From Acidianus hospitalis (GTDB lineage Archaea > Thermoproteota > Thermoprotei_A > Sulfolobales > Sulfolobaceae), in the NCBI GenBank assembly GCA_046533895.1, contig JAWDOK010000001.1, positions 62,001 through 126,000 of the forward strand: DNA of 64,000 nt, written 5' to 3'. The notes below the pieces were generated by a model that saw only the letters and a list, made by a program, of their open reading frames with translations, made no database searches and was not told the DNA's origin. The first letter of the stretch is position 1. Every line of letters starts with the position of its first letter. A program made the position numbers and the translations under genes. This document shows, piece after piece, positions 1 to 9,566 of the stretch.

Positions 1-1
1 A

Positions 2-2119
2 GCGAGTGACCCATATGTTTTAGCAGTAGGTGGTTCTACCTTATATTATTCATGTAACAAAACAATCCAAGAGGCATGGAGTGGAGAAAGCATATATGGC
101 GCATCTACTGGTGGCTTTAGCAGTGTCTTTCCATCTCCTTGGTATCAAGGAGTTAAGGGATTTAGAGAAGTGCCAGATGTTATAGCTGATGCTAATCCAT
201 ATACTGGAGTACCAGTAATATATTACTATGGAGAAGAGTATTTAATTGGTGGCACTTCAGTAGCTTCACCAATTGTTGCTGGAATAATAGATTTAGCAAC
301 TCAAGTTCATGGTAAATTTGGCTTTATAAATCCTTTAATTTATAGTCTAAAAGGAACTAAAGCACTTGAGCAAGTAACTTTTGGATATAATACGCCATAT
401 TATATTAAAAACAATTCTTATAATCCGGTTTCTGGACTTGGGTACATAAATGCTGGATGCTTTGTTTCATTAATAAGAAATGAGAGTACAATTAGTGTTG
501 CAGTTTCTAATATTACGTATAATGATGGTCAACTAGTTAAGGTTATAGTAAAGGCCTCTCCTTTAGTTCCAGTTACAGGGTACGTTTATAATGGAAGTAA
601 TATCCTAGAGAAATTCCCTCTAGTTTATAACGGTACTTATTGGATAGGTTACTTTACAGCTAAAGGCAGTGGTATTCAAGAAGTAGTAGTGACTCAAGGC
701 AACGATAAAGCTGGAACTTATATACTTGTTGGATTGCAAGCTATGTTCTTATGCCCTCAAGTAGCACTTTATCCTAGTCCTATTGGAATAAAGGTAATAG
801 CTGAACTATTATATACTAATGGTTCAGCCGCTAAAGCTAATGGAGTTTTTACTGCGTTTTTATATCAATATAATATAACTACGTGTACGTTTGAAATAAT
901 TAATAAAACTAATCTATCAGCCGAAAATCTTATACAAGGATATTTATACATAATAGTTAATAACGGATCTTATATTTATGGATGCTTTGCTCCAACAACA
1001 CCTTTTGGCGGTATTTACATTATAAGGATAAGTTGTGTATTTGGATTTTCTGAGTTTGTTGAAGGAATTTATTTAATTCCTTATATTATACCAGCTGCAT
1101 TCACTGAGCCAGTTTCTATAGCAGATGGATGTAATTTTACCATAGGCATAGCACTGCTCTCTCTTGTAGCTCCAAACGTTACAGTAAAACTCTATAATGC
1201 AGATAATCAATTAGTTTATTCTTTTTCTATAAACGCGATAAGTTATGCAAATTCAATATTCTATGTGGGTGAAATTTCGCTTCCACATAATATATCTAGA
1301 GGCTATTATAAAATAGTTTCAGTAGCAAATTATAATTCTACTGATCATATGGTCTATGGTGAGGGATTTACACAAGTTTATATATCGTCCTGCACTTTAA
1401 GGGTAATAGTAACTACAATACCTAGCGGTAATATATATGAGAATGAAACTCTAAGTATAATAGCTTCTGTAACATATGAAAATGGAACTAATGTAAATTT
1501 TGGAACATTTAATGCAGTAATTATTCCCTCTTATATGAAAGATAATTTCGATTCTTTAGATTTAGAGTTTTCAGTACCACTATATTATGCTAAAGGAGAA
1601 TGGTTTGGTAAAGTTACTACACCATGTGAAAAATCTAATCCCTTAGGTCTTTCTGCAGAAGGACTTAGTGGTGAGTGGTGTATATATGTTTATGGTACTT
1701 CATATAATGGAATTCCAATATCTTTCCCAACAACTTTAAGTTATTCTACACTTAATATTATACCTAGTATACCAAATGATCAATTTATACTATTACCGTA
1801 CACATTTATTAAGGACTTTAATGGAACATTAATGAAAGACGCTTACATATGTAATGCTGTCATAATAAACCATAATGCTACTTTAGTTAATTCAATTATA
1901 AAGAATTTAACAATAATAAATGGTTCCGTGTATTTAATTAATAGTCGCATATGCTCTTACAAAACAATTAATGGGAAAGTATTAAACGAAAATGCTACAA
2001 CTAAAATTTGTAATAATGAAGTTAATAATTCTCTTAGTAATTTAAGTGAGTCATTAGCCCTATTAGCTGGACTCTTAGCTATAGATGTAGTTATAATAAA
2101 GAAATTTAGAAGAAAGTAA
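2..2119 (+). CDS. Sedolisin (S53) family acid protease, 5' end outside the window
   Basis: Secreted serine-carboxyl peptidase; the open frame runs in from the window edge, so the propeptide and the Glu/Asp part of the triad are missing. The visible part begins with ASDPYVLAVGGSTL, followed by STGGFSSVFPSPWYQ and VPDVIADANPYTG, all typical of S53 enzymes. The catalytic serine lies in GGTSVASPIVAG (near base 258). The calcium-site region is NPVSGLGYINAG. About 470 residues of Asn/Thr-rich, probably glycosylated beta-type sequence follow, ending in a membrane helix (LALLAGLLAIDVVII) and a basic KKFRRK tail. This suggests a protease anchored outside the cell by its C terminus, as expected for an acidophile. 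The family call is firm; the substrate is unknown. Confidence 0.9.
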   Translation, partial: ASDPYVLAVGGSTLYYSCNKTIQEAWSGESIYGASTGGFSSVFPSPWYQGVKGFREVPDVIADANPYTGVPVIYYYGEEYLIGGTSVASPIVAGIIDLATQVHGKFGFINPLIYSLKGTKALEQVTFGYNTPYYIKNNSYNPVSGLGYINAGCFVSLIRNESTISVAVSNITYNDGQLVKVIVKASPLVPVTGYVYNGSNILEKFPLVYNGTYWIGYFTAKGSGIQEVVVTQGNDKAGTYILVGLQAMFLCPQVALYPSPIGIKVIAELLYTNGSAAKANGVFTAFLYQYNITTCTFEIINKTNLSAENLIQGYLYIIVNNGSYIYGCFAPTTPFGGIYIIRISCVFGFSEFVEGIYLIPYIIPAAFTEPVSIADGCNFTIGIALLSLVAPNVTVKLYNADNQLVYSFSINAISYANSIFYVGEISLPHNISRGYYKIVSVANYNSTDHMVYGEGFTQVYISSCTLRVIVTTIPSGNIYENETLSIIASVTYENGTNVNFGTFNAVIIPSYMKDNFDSLDLEFSVPLYYAKGEWFGKVTTPCEKSNPLGLSAEGLSGEWCIYVYGTSYNGIPISFPTTLSYSTLNIIPSIPNDQFILLPYTFIKDFNGTLMKDAYICNAVIINHNATLVNSIIKNLTIINGSVYLINSRICSYKTINGKVLNENATTKICNNEVNNSLSNLSESLALLAGLLAIDVVIIKKFRRK

Positions 2120-2123
2120 AACC

Positions 2124-2134
2124 TTTTTTATTTT
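2124..2134 (+). terminator. T-tract terminator after the protease gene
   Basis: A run of six T, one A and four T starts five bases after the protease stop codon. Oligo-T tracts are the usual archaeal termination signal. It overlaps the end of the opposing gene. The function is inferred from position only. Confidence 0.4.
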
Positions 2135-2472
2135 ATGCCAGTTATTAACCCTACCCACTGGTTATTATCGTACATAATATATTGTATGCTTATCTTAAGT
2201 TTTTTAACGCTCATCTTAGTTTTTACTTTTATGTTATACACAAAATAATAGATATTACCATCAGTCTCTACTTCTGCCTTCTTTGGAAATTCAATCTCAT
2301 AACCATATTGCTCTGCAAGTTCCTGAATCTTAGTTGTGAATCTCATTATTATATCTTTAACAGACTCACCGTAAATCGGTTCAAAGCTGAGTGCTCTAAG
2401 TTCTTCTTTGAACGCGCTAATGCTCTCATTGCTTCTTACTTTTCGTTGTTTTATAGTCTCTTTTGTTTTCAC
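2128..2472 (-). CDS. Hypothetical protein, 114 aa
   Basis: I do not recognise the family. The N terminus is very basic (KTKETIKQRKVRS), then a helical stretch with alternating acidic and hydrophobic residues (about 20-60) and a beta-rich C-terminal half (NIYYFVYNIKV, LKISIQYIMY, WVGLITGI). No cysteines, signal peptide or membrane helix are present, so a soluble cytoplasmic protein is likely. It converges on the protease gene and stands 50 bases after the start of the next unknown gene on the same strand, with which it could be transcribed. Codon use is ordinary for the window. Confidence 0.6.
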   Translation of the reverse strand: MKTKETIKQRKVRSNESISAFKEELRALSFEPIYGESVKDIIMRFTTKIQELAEQYGYEIEFPKKAEVETDGNIYYFVYNIKVKTKMSVKKLKISIQYIMYDNNQWVGLITGIK

Positions 2473-2522
2473 AAATATTTTTGAGGTAATAATAACTTAA
2501 AAATACTTCTATAATCATAAGA

Positions 2523-3323
2523 TCATATATAACTTCCTTGTTGTCTGATAAGTGCGTATATATAATTAACGTCTTTTGAGAATTCATTATTTATTTCATT
2601 CTTAATTGCTTTTCTACCATCCTCTAAGATTTTTTTAATGCTATCCTCAATGCTATTTGAAAGTAATAGTGCATCAAAGTAAAGAGTTCTCTCAGATGAT
2701 AACAAATATACTATATCTTGAATATTATCCAAGAACTCTTCAAGTTTACCTGCTAACGCTATTCCTCTTATTGTATTTTCTACTTTTATAGCCTTAAGCC
2801 AATTTACTTCCTTTTTTAATTCTTCAAAAAATTCACTATTATATGCTATTTCTTCAATAGTACTCATAATGTCTGCCTTTTGATCTCTAAGCCTTTTTTC
2901 AAAAAGATCTTGAATAAATGGTTCAAAATCCTGGTTTGTATTTACATCAAAGGTTCTCATAGGACACGGAAATATGTTTTCATTATTGCAGATTTCTGAT
3001 ATTTTATCGTATACTTTTTTTAACTCATCCTCTAACCTTTTCTTCTCAAGAGTAGTTTTAAGTAATCTAAATGAAGTTCCTAAAATTGAATATATATCCA
3101 GAGTTATGAGAAGTTGCATTGCCTCGTTATATTTAGGGGATGCAATTTTTGGAAAATATTTCTTCTTTTTAAGATATAAAGTTGGCCAATTTTTTAATTC
3201 ATTAATAATAGGAGTCTTTGCGTAGTATAATTTCATGAAATATCCGCCATTCAAAATTTTATATACATAAATAGCTTTTTCCTTATCTATGCCATTTTTT
3301 AATGCAAGGCCTATATAGTCCAT
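2523..3323 (-). CDS. Hypothetical helical protein, 266 aa
   Basis: Not recognised. It is mostly alpha-helical and charged, with coiled-coil-like stretches around residues 105-135 and 150-190 and a short hydrophobic patch near residue 80 that is not a convincing membrane segment. Two cysteines sit in NNENIFPCPMRTF and a nearby EICNNE; there is no clear metal motif. An A/T-rich TATA-like stretch (AAATTTAAGG on the minus strand) stands upstream of the ATG, so it probably has its own promoter and may carry the following small gene. No functional claim is made. Confidence 0.6.
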   Translation of the reverse strand: MDYIGLALKNGIDKEKAIYVYKILNGGYFMKLYYAKTPIINELKNWPTLYLKKKKYFPKIASPKYNEAMQLLITLDIYSILGTSFRLLKTTLEKKRLEDELKKVYDKISEICNNENIFPCPMRTFDVNTNQDFEPFIQDLFEKRLRDQKADIMSTIEEIAYNSEFFEELKKEVNWLKAIKVENTIRGIALAGKLEEFLDNIQDIVYLLSSERTLYFDALLLSNSIEDSIKKILEDGRKAIKNEINNEFSKDVNYIYALIRQQGSYI

Positions 3324-3417
3324 TACCTAAAGCCTACATAGTTTCATATAACCTTAAATTTAAAAAATTAATCCTAATAAAAGTGATAATATAAATAAAA
3401 ATTATTCTGGGTTTTAA

Positions 3418-4494
3418 TCATTCTATATATCCTTTGGCTATAAGTAATTCTGCAGTTAAAATTCCTCCTCCAGCCGCTCCTCTAATTGTGTTATGAATCA
3501 GCGATACCATCCTTATTGTTCTATTGCTTATTTGCTTTAATCTCCCAACAACTACGCTCATTCCTGGAGGATCTCCAGCCCATCTATCAAAATATACTTG
3601 CGGTCTAGTATCTTCATTTCTTACTATTATTGGTTTTTCTGGTGCCGTAGGTAACTTTAGATCTTGAGGTTCGCCTCTAAAATTCTCTAAAGTTTCCCTT
3701 ATTTTCTCTACGTTAACATCTTCTTTGAAAGTAACGTATGAGACTTCATAATGGCCATGGACTGTTGCTATTCTATGAGTAGTGGCATCTAGAGCAACTT
3801 CTTCTAAAGGTGGATCATTTACATTTCTTTTTACTTCACTAAGTATCCTAGTAATTTCCTTTATCGTTTTTGCGTCGTATTTATCTCCTAAAGGCAATAT
3901 GTTATCTACCACATCAAGTGACGGAATGCCTGGATATCCAGCTCCCGATAATGACTGTATTGTGGTTATATAAGCTCCTGTCATTTTGAAATTCATAAAA
4001 ATTGGTGCTAGAGGTATTGCTGCACCTTGAGCTGTGCATAATGGAGTAGTTACTATAAAACCTTTCCAGTCTCTTTTCTTTCTCTGTTCATCTATCAAGG
4101 AAATAGTATGAGAATTTAACTCTGGAATTAACATTGGAACATCTGGATCAAATCTATGATCTGGAGAGTTACTAATTACTGGAAAACCTTCTTTTGCGAA
4201 TTGCTCTTCTATAGGGCCAGCTGCACCTTGAGGTAACGGCGAGAAAACAATATCTACATCATCCATTAATTTTGGATCTGTAGGCTTTACTTCCATATCC
4301 GCAACTTCTTTTGGAACTTGTCCTATTGTTTGCCACCTTACAACTTCACTATAAGGTTTACCGACAGATCCTTTTCCTGCTAAATATGCAGGCTTTATAT
4401 AAGGATGTTGAGATAACATTCTTACGTATTCAATTCCTACTAAGCCCGTGGCCCCTAATATTGCGGCTTTTAGAATCCTTCTCATATTTATCAT
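3418..4494 (-). CDS. mcr: Malonyl-CoA/succinyl-CoA reductase (NADPH)
   Basis: Reduces malonyl-CoA to malonate semialdehyde, and in Sulfolobales also succinyl-CoA to succinate semialdehyde, in the 3HP/4HB cycle. The protein is a relative of aspartate-semialdehyde dehydrogenase (ASD): an N-terminal Rossmann motif GATGLVG (residues 14-20), a catalytic cysteine in TTPLCTAQGAA (Cys153) and the late TIRGAAGGGIL segment. ASD enzymes have NCST around the cysteine; the LCTA form and the whole-protein resemblance I recall to the Sulfolobus tokodaii enzyme favour malonyl-CoA reductase. Two starts are possible, MIN at 4494 or MRR at 4485; both have TATA-like sequence upstream. It is a single gene facing away from its neighbours. 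ASD is the alternative call. Confidence 0.85.
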   Translation of the reverse strand: MINMRRILKAAILGATGLVGIEYVRMLSQHPYIKPAYLAGKGSVGKPYSEVVRWQTIGQVPKEVADMEVKPTDPKLMDDVDIVFSPLPQGAAGPIEEQFAKEGFPVISNSPDHRFDPDVPMLIPELNSHTISLIDEQRKKRDWKGFIVTTPLCTAQGAAIPLAPIFMNFKMTGAYITTIQSLSGAGYPGIPSLDVVDNILPLGDKYDAKTIKEITRILSEVKRNVNDPPLEEVALDATTHRIATVHGHYEVSYVTFKEDVNVEKIRETLENFRGEPQDLKLPTAPEKPIIVRNEDTRPQVYFDRWAGDPPGMSVVVGRLKQISNRTIRMVSLIHNTIRGAAGGGILTAELLIAKGYIE

Positions 4495-4580
4495 TAAAAC
4501 ATATGTATATACTGGAATATAAACTTACTTTAATAATATAAGCCTTTCAATTTAGCAAAATTAAATAAAAATAATTATCC

Positions 4581-6257
<1,677 letters not shown>

Positions 6258-6313
6258 ATATAGAGAATAAGCAATGATAATTTAAGCTTTGATTATACCA
6301 TTTTAAAAAGACA

Positions 6314-6649
6314 TTAAAGAGTAGAATTCATATAATTTACTATCTCATCTATTATACCTCTAACTTTTTGCAATACTTTAACGTGATTATCTAAAAACTC
6401 TTTACCGCCCTCTGAGAGCTTATAATATTTTTTGCCATCTTTCTCATATATTTCTAGGATATCCGAATTAACCATTCTTTTTAGAGTAATATAAACTAAA
6501 CCATGAGGTAATTTTTTCCCATGAATCTCCTCAAGTTTTCTTTTAATCTCATAACCGTACATATCACCATATCGATATATAATATAAGCAATTATAACTT
6601 GTAGTAAGCCCCTAAATACCATCATCTTCGGTTTTTCCTTATACTTCAT
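6314..6649 (-). CDS. PadR-family winged-helix regulator
   Basis: A small DNA-binding repressor or sensor. It has the PadR hallmark GLLQVIIAYIIYRYGDMYGYEIKR-type helix-turn-helix opening (split here; residues about 14-37), a wing with LVYITLKRMVNSDILE (about 52-68) and EKDGKKYYKLSEGGKEFL, and a short C-terminal dimer helix, all within 111 aa. An 11-bp palindrome lies between its TATA box and the start codon, which suggests autorepression. It stands between ilvD and a methyltransferase on the same strand. The ligand and other targets are unknown. Confidence 0.85.
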   Translation of the reverse strand: MKYKEKPKMMVFRGLLQVIIAYIIYRYGDMYGYEIKRKLEEIHGKKLPHGLVYITLKRMVNSDILEIYEKDGKKYYKLSEGGKEFLDNHVKVLQKVRGIIDEIVNYMNSTL

Positions 6650-6658
6650 TAAGTAGAA

Positions 6659-6669
6659 AGTATTATACT
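6659..6669. promoter_or_regulatory. Candidate PadR operator palindrome
   Basis: The sequence AGTATTATACT is a perfect 11-bp palindrome 10-20 bases before the PadR start codon. A TATA-like element (ATTTTATAG on the minus strand, about 6674-6683) lies just upstream, so the palindrome covers the expected transcription start. Binding by the PadR protein is inferred. Confidence 0.45.
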
Positions 6670-6697
6670 GAACTATAAAATTTTCATTAATTTAAAA

Positions 6698-6749
6698 TCA
6701 TCCTGACGTGCAATCATCATTATTCAGCAAAGGCCAATTTAATCATCTT
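6698..6749 (-). ncRNA. Candidate C/D box sRNA, imperfect outer boxes
   Basis: Read on the minus strand: AAGATGA (C box with one mismatch, 6749-6743), a 15-nt guide, CTGA (D', 6727-6724), ATA, a perfect ATGATGA (C', 6720-6714), a 12-nt guide TTGCACGTCAGG, then ATGA where CTGA is expected (6701-6698). The inner D'/C' pair and 12-nt spacing are right for an archaeal methylation guide, while both outer boxes deviate. It starts 14 bases past the methyltransferase stop codon, so it may be cut from that transcript. It could be chance. Confidence 0.35.
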
Positions 6750-6763
6750 TTTATAACTCTTCT

Positions 6764-7495
6764 TTATATTCCAGCTATTATTGTTATCTGAGGGTCAGTA
6801 ACTTCGAACTTCTTCCACGAGTATGCAGTAACTACATCTAAGATTTTAAAACCGGCTTTCTTAACTAAATTAACTATTTCGTGTAAACTATAGAATCTTT
6901 GTGTATATTCTATTGAGCCTATTATTTCCCCTTTTTGGTTCATATAAGTTCTCCTTATTTTTAATCTAGAAGTGTATGGATCAAAATAATTGTGATCTTC
7001 TACTAAGTAAGGATGAACATACGTATAGTAAACTTCTGGTTTATTATAGATAATATAATCTCTATTATCCAGGTTTATTACAGCTATTTTATTTGTAGCC
7101 TCTTTTATGGATTTAAGTATCTCTAGATCATCTTCCTCTGAGTAATATCCTAGGCTGTTAAAGATATTTATTACTAAATCAAATTTTTCTCCATTAAGTA
7201 CATCCTTCAAATATCTCATATCTGCTCTATAAAATCTACCGTTGGGAACGTTATTCTTTGCCATTTTTATCATTTTTTCTGAAATATCTACTCCAACAAT
7301 TTCGTATCCTAATTTGTTAAGAAAATATGAAACTCGGCCTATTCCGCACGGAACATCGAGCACTTTTCTTTCAAGGTTATATCTCTTAGCTAACTCATCA
7401 AGCCATTTAGCCCATTTCTCTCCTTCATCCCACAATTTTATCATTTCATTTATATAAAAATCGGATTCGAATATCCCTGGAAATATTTCGCTCAT
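6764..7495 (-). CDS. Class I SAM-dependent methyltransferase
   Basis: A 243-aa methyltransferase of unknown substrate. Motif I is VLDVPCGIGRVSYFL, the following acidic strand is EIVGVDISEKMI, and motif IV is KFDLVINIFNSLGYY. The fold matches the small-molecule Methyltransf_25 type. I chose the ATG at 7495 (MSEIFPGIF) over a TTG at 7510, because TAAATTAT lies 20-27 bases before it. This promoter overlaps that of the divergent gene at 7527. A candidate sRNA follows the stop codon. Confidence 0.8.
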   Translation of the reverse strand: MSEIFPGIFESDFYINEMIKLWDEGEKWAKWLDELAKRYNLERKVLDVPCGIGRVSYFLNKLGYEIVGVDISEKMIKMAKNNVPNGRFYRADMRYLKDVLNGEKFDLVINIFNSLGYYSEEDDLEILKSIKEATNKIAVINLDNRDYIIYNKPEVYYTYVHPYLVEDHNYFDPYTSRLKIRRTYMNQKGEIIGSIEYTQRFYSLHEIVNLVKKAGFKILDVVTAYSWKKFEVTDPQITIIAGI

Positions 7496-7526
7496 TCTTA
7501 TAAACCTCAATGATAATTTAGTTGAT

Positions 7527-8078
7527 ATGATTCCTATATTATTACCGTTAATAATAGCTTCCTTAGCTCCTCATTCTTCTTTAATATATGCAGTTCAAGT
7601 TAACGTTAATAATACTATATACTGCATTACATATAATTTTACAGTTATATGCGTTAAAAACGATACTATAGAATTCAATTTAACAATTACTGGTAATAAC
7701 TATTATAATGTAATGCAGTATAATGTTAATGAGGACGATCCTTATCCTTTGCCTATAAACTGTGTGGCATTTAACACTACTAACTTGAAATTTATAGGAA
7801 ATACTACATTAGGTGGAAATTTAACTAAGGAATTTTCGGGGATTTTTAACGCTTTAGGAAAATATAGAGTTCCAGTTACAGTATATTTCCATGATGGGAT
7901 ATTACAACAATTAAATGGAACATATAATGGAGTTTCTGTACACGTTAGTAGGGAATATCCAACTATAATTAGCACTACTCCTTCAAGTGAATCTTTATCA
8001 AATTATGTAACTTTAATAATATTTATAGTAGTATTAATTATAGCCATATTTGTATTAATTAAAATTGGTAAAATATAA
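7527..8078 (+). CDS. Secreted or membrane-anchored protein, 183 aa
   Basis: Not recognised by family. Residues 1-22 form a signal peptide (ILLPLIIASLAPHSSLIYA). The middle part holds many Asn-X-Ser/Thr sites (NNT, NFT, NDT, NLT, NTT, NGT), so N-glycosylation outside the cell is likely, and it has three cysteines. A C-terminal membrane helix (VTLIIFIVVLIIAIFVLI) precedes IGKI. This layout, signal peptide plus glycosylated beta domain plus C-terminal anchor, is common in Sulfolobales surface proteins. TTATAAACC about 26 bases before the ATG is a fitting TATA box. Confidence 0.65.
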   Translation: MIPILLPLIIASLAPHSSLIYAVQVNVNNTIYCITYNFTVICVKNDTIEFNLTITGNNYYNVMQYNVNEDDPYPLPINCVAFNTTNLKFIGNTTLGGNLTKEFSGIFNALGKYRVPVTVYFHDGILQQLNGTYNGVSVHVSREYPTIISTTPSSESLSNYVTLIIFIVVLIIAIFVLIKIGKI

Positions 8079-8085
8079 AAATGTA

Positions 8086-8340
8086 TTATTTATCTATCAA
8101 ATTTAGTATTTTTATATTATTATTTGCTTTATAAAGATATCTATTCCTTTTATCTTTTTTTACAGTTACTAGGCCTACTCTTTCTAATAATTCTAGGTGA
8201 TATTTTACTGTAGAATAATTTAATTCTAATATTTTAGAAATTTCGTATGCGGTCATTTCTTTCGATTGTAAAAGCTCTAGTATTTTTTTCCTAGTGTCCC
8301 AACCTTTGTTTTCTATTACCTCATCTAATTTGTATAACAT
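8086..8340 (-). CDS. ArsR-like winged-helix transcription regulator, 84 aa
   Basis: A single winged-helix domain: the helix-turn-helix is MTAYEISKILELNYSTVKYHL (residues about 29-49, one A more than shown in similar proteins), then LLERVGLVTVKKDKRNRYLYK as recognition wing. There is no metal-binding cysteine pair, so it is not a classical metal sensor. It converges with the surface protein gene at 7527, only 7 bases from its stop. An inverted repeat sits upstream of its promoter. It probably acts as a small local regulator; the target is unknown. Confidence 0.8.
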   Translation of the reverse strand: MLYKLDEVIENKGWDTRKKILELLQSKEMTAYEISKILELNYSTVKYHLELLERVGLVTVKKDKRNRYLYKANNNIKILNLIDK

Positions 8341-8376
8341 GTGTCTATTCTAGTAATGTATTTCTATTAAGGCTAA

Positions 8377-8390
8377 GCGTTTGAAAACGC
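8377..8390. promoter_or_regulatory. Inverted repeat upstream of the ArsR-like gene
   Basis: GCGTTT-GA-AAACGC is a perfect 6+2+6 inverted repeat, unusually GC-rich for this intergenic region, and the dyad extends imperfectly on both sides (TAA...TTA). It lies 37-50 bases before the ArsR-like start codon, just upstream of the likely TATA (CTTAATAGA on the minus strand). It may be an operator or activator site. Confidence 0.35.
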
Positions 8391-8468
8391 GTTAAGTTAC
8401 ATTTAAATGTATTTTAATGTGTATGAAATCCATTAATTTCTTATAAAATGATAAAAATATTCTATATT

Positions 8469-8738
8469 TTATACGTAATATCTGTATATATATTTTATTA
8501 TATTAAAAGCAATAAATGCTAATGCTAATATTATTCCTATCATATATAAATATCCATGTAAACCTATTAGTAATAAAAGTAAAATTGAAAAAGGTATAAA
8601 TGCTCTGTTTCCAAATATTTTAAACATCCCTATTCCTATTGCTCCAAGTAAAAATATTGGACTAATTATCGAAAGAATGAGAAATACTATCAGCAATATA
8701 AGTAGTATAATATTAAAGTTGAAAGTTTGACTGAGCAT
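8469..8738 (-). CDS. Small membrane protein, 89 aa
   Basis: Not recognised. Nearly the whole protein is hydrophobic, with about three membrane helices: IILLILLIVFLILSIISPIFL, a Gly-rich LLGAIGIGMF turn, FIPFSILLLLLIGLHGYLYMIG and IILALAFIAFNIIKY. It lacks any catalytic motif. It lies upstream of the ArsR-like gene on the same strand, separated by 128 bases. The size and composition resemble the many unassigned small membrane proteins of Sulfolobales. Confidence 0.55.
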   Translation of the reverse strand: MLSQTFNFNIILLILLIVFLILSIISPIFLLGAIGIGMFKIFGNRAFIPFSILLLLLIGLHGYLYMIGIILALAFIAFNIIKYIYRYYV

Positions 8739-8762
8739 AATATCTTTCTTGACTTAGAATAT

Positions 8763-9566
8763 TTAAAGATTAGAGAGCAATCTATGAAAGTCTCTATTAT
8801 GGTCTCTGAAACTGCTAAAGAATCTGGCCTTTCTAACGTCTTCTAAATCTATTTTTGTAAATATTCTATCTTCTTCAAATTTTTTGGCTTTTACTTTGAT
8901 TGTACCTTGAGGAGAAGAAACCATTGAACCACCCCAAAAATACTCCTCCTCTTGACTTCCTACTGCATTAACAAAAGCGGTCCATATTCCGTACATTAAA
9001 GAATGCGCTTTAATTAACGATTCCCAATTATTTTCTATTAATAAGTTCTCCTCTAATCTTCTCATAGGCGAGGAAGCAGGAATAAATACTGCATCTGCTC
9101 CTTTTAAGGCAAGTGCTTCTATAGGTTCTGGGTGCCAAGCATCTTCACAAATAACTACACCAAAATTAATTCCTTTATATTTAAATATCTTAACGTCTGA
9201 TAATGGATCTCCAGGCTGGAAATATCTTCTTTCTTCGAATAAGCCATATGTAGGGAGGTAAAACTTGTAAATATAATCATAGTTGCCTTCAATTGATATA
9301 ACTGCTGAATTTCTTAAAATACCTGGCCTAACTTCCTTTATTGTCCCAAAAATTGCGCATTTTGAATTATCAACTATCTTAGTAACAGCTTTTTCGGCTT
9401 CTTTAAATACTTCATAAACAAGGTCTCTAAGTACATAACCAGTTAGCGATAACTCAGGAAAAATAACACAGTCAGCAGAGGAGGTCTGCAAAATTTCTAA
9501 GTGCTCTTCTAGATTATATTCAACGTCTCCTAACTTAGGTCTTATTTGTGCAAGTTCTATATCCAT
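8763..9566 (-). CDS. Nitrilase-superfamily amidohydrolase, probable glutaminase partner of NadE
   Basis: A carbon-nitrogen hydrolase of 267 aa. The Glu-Lys-Cys triad is visible: Glu38 in FPELSLTGY, Lys101 in YKFYLPTYG and Cys140 in VVICEDAWHPE. The start codon overlaps the nadE stop by 10 bases, so the two are translationally coupled. In bacteria and eukaryotes the glutamine-dependent NAD synthetase carries just such a domain fused to the N terminus of NadE, so this protein probably feeds ammonia from glutamine to NadE. That role is inferred from neighbourhood; a free-standing amidase is the alternative. Confidence 0.82.
   Translation of the reverse strand: MDIELAQIRPKLGDVEYNLEEHLEILQTSSADCVIFPELSLTGYVLRDLVYEVFKEAEKAVTKIVDNSKCAIFGTIKEVRPGILRNSAVISIEGNYDYIYKFYLPTYGLFEERRYFQPGDPLSDVKIFKYKGINFGVVICEDAWHPEPIEALALKGADAVFIPASSPMRRLEENLLIENNWESLIKAHSLMYGIWTAFVNAVGSQEEEYFWGGSMVSSPQGTIKVKAKKFEEDRIFTKIDLEDVRKARFFSSFRDHNRDFHRLLSNL

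Noticed and set aside
3418..4494. Aspartate-semialdehyde dehydrogenase for the gene called mcr
   Set aside because: The cysteine motif is PLCTAQG instead of NCST, and the protein resembles the known malonyl-CoA reductase all along. Kept as an alternative in the entry.
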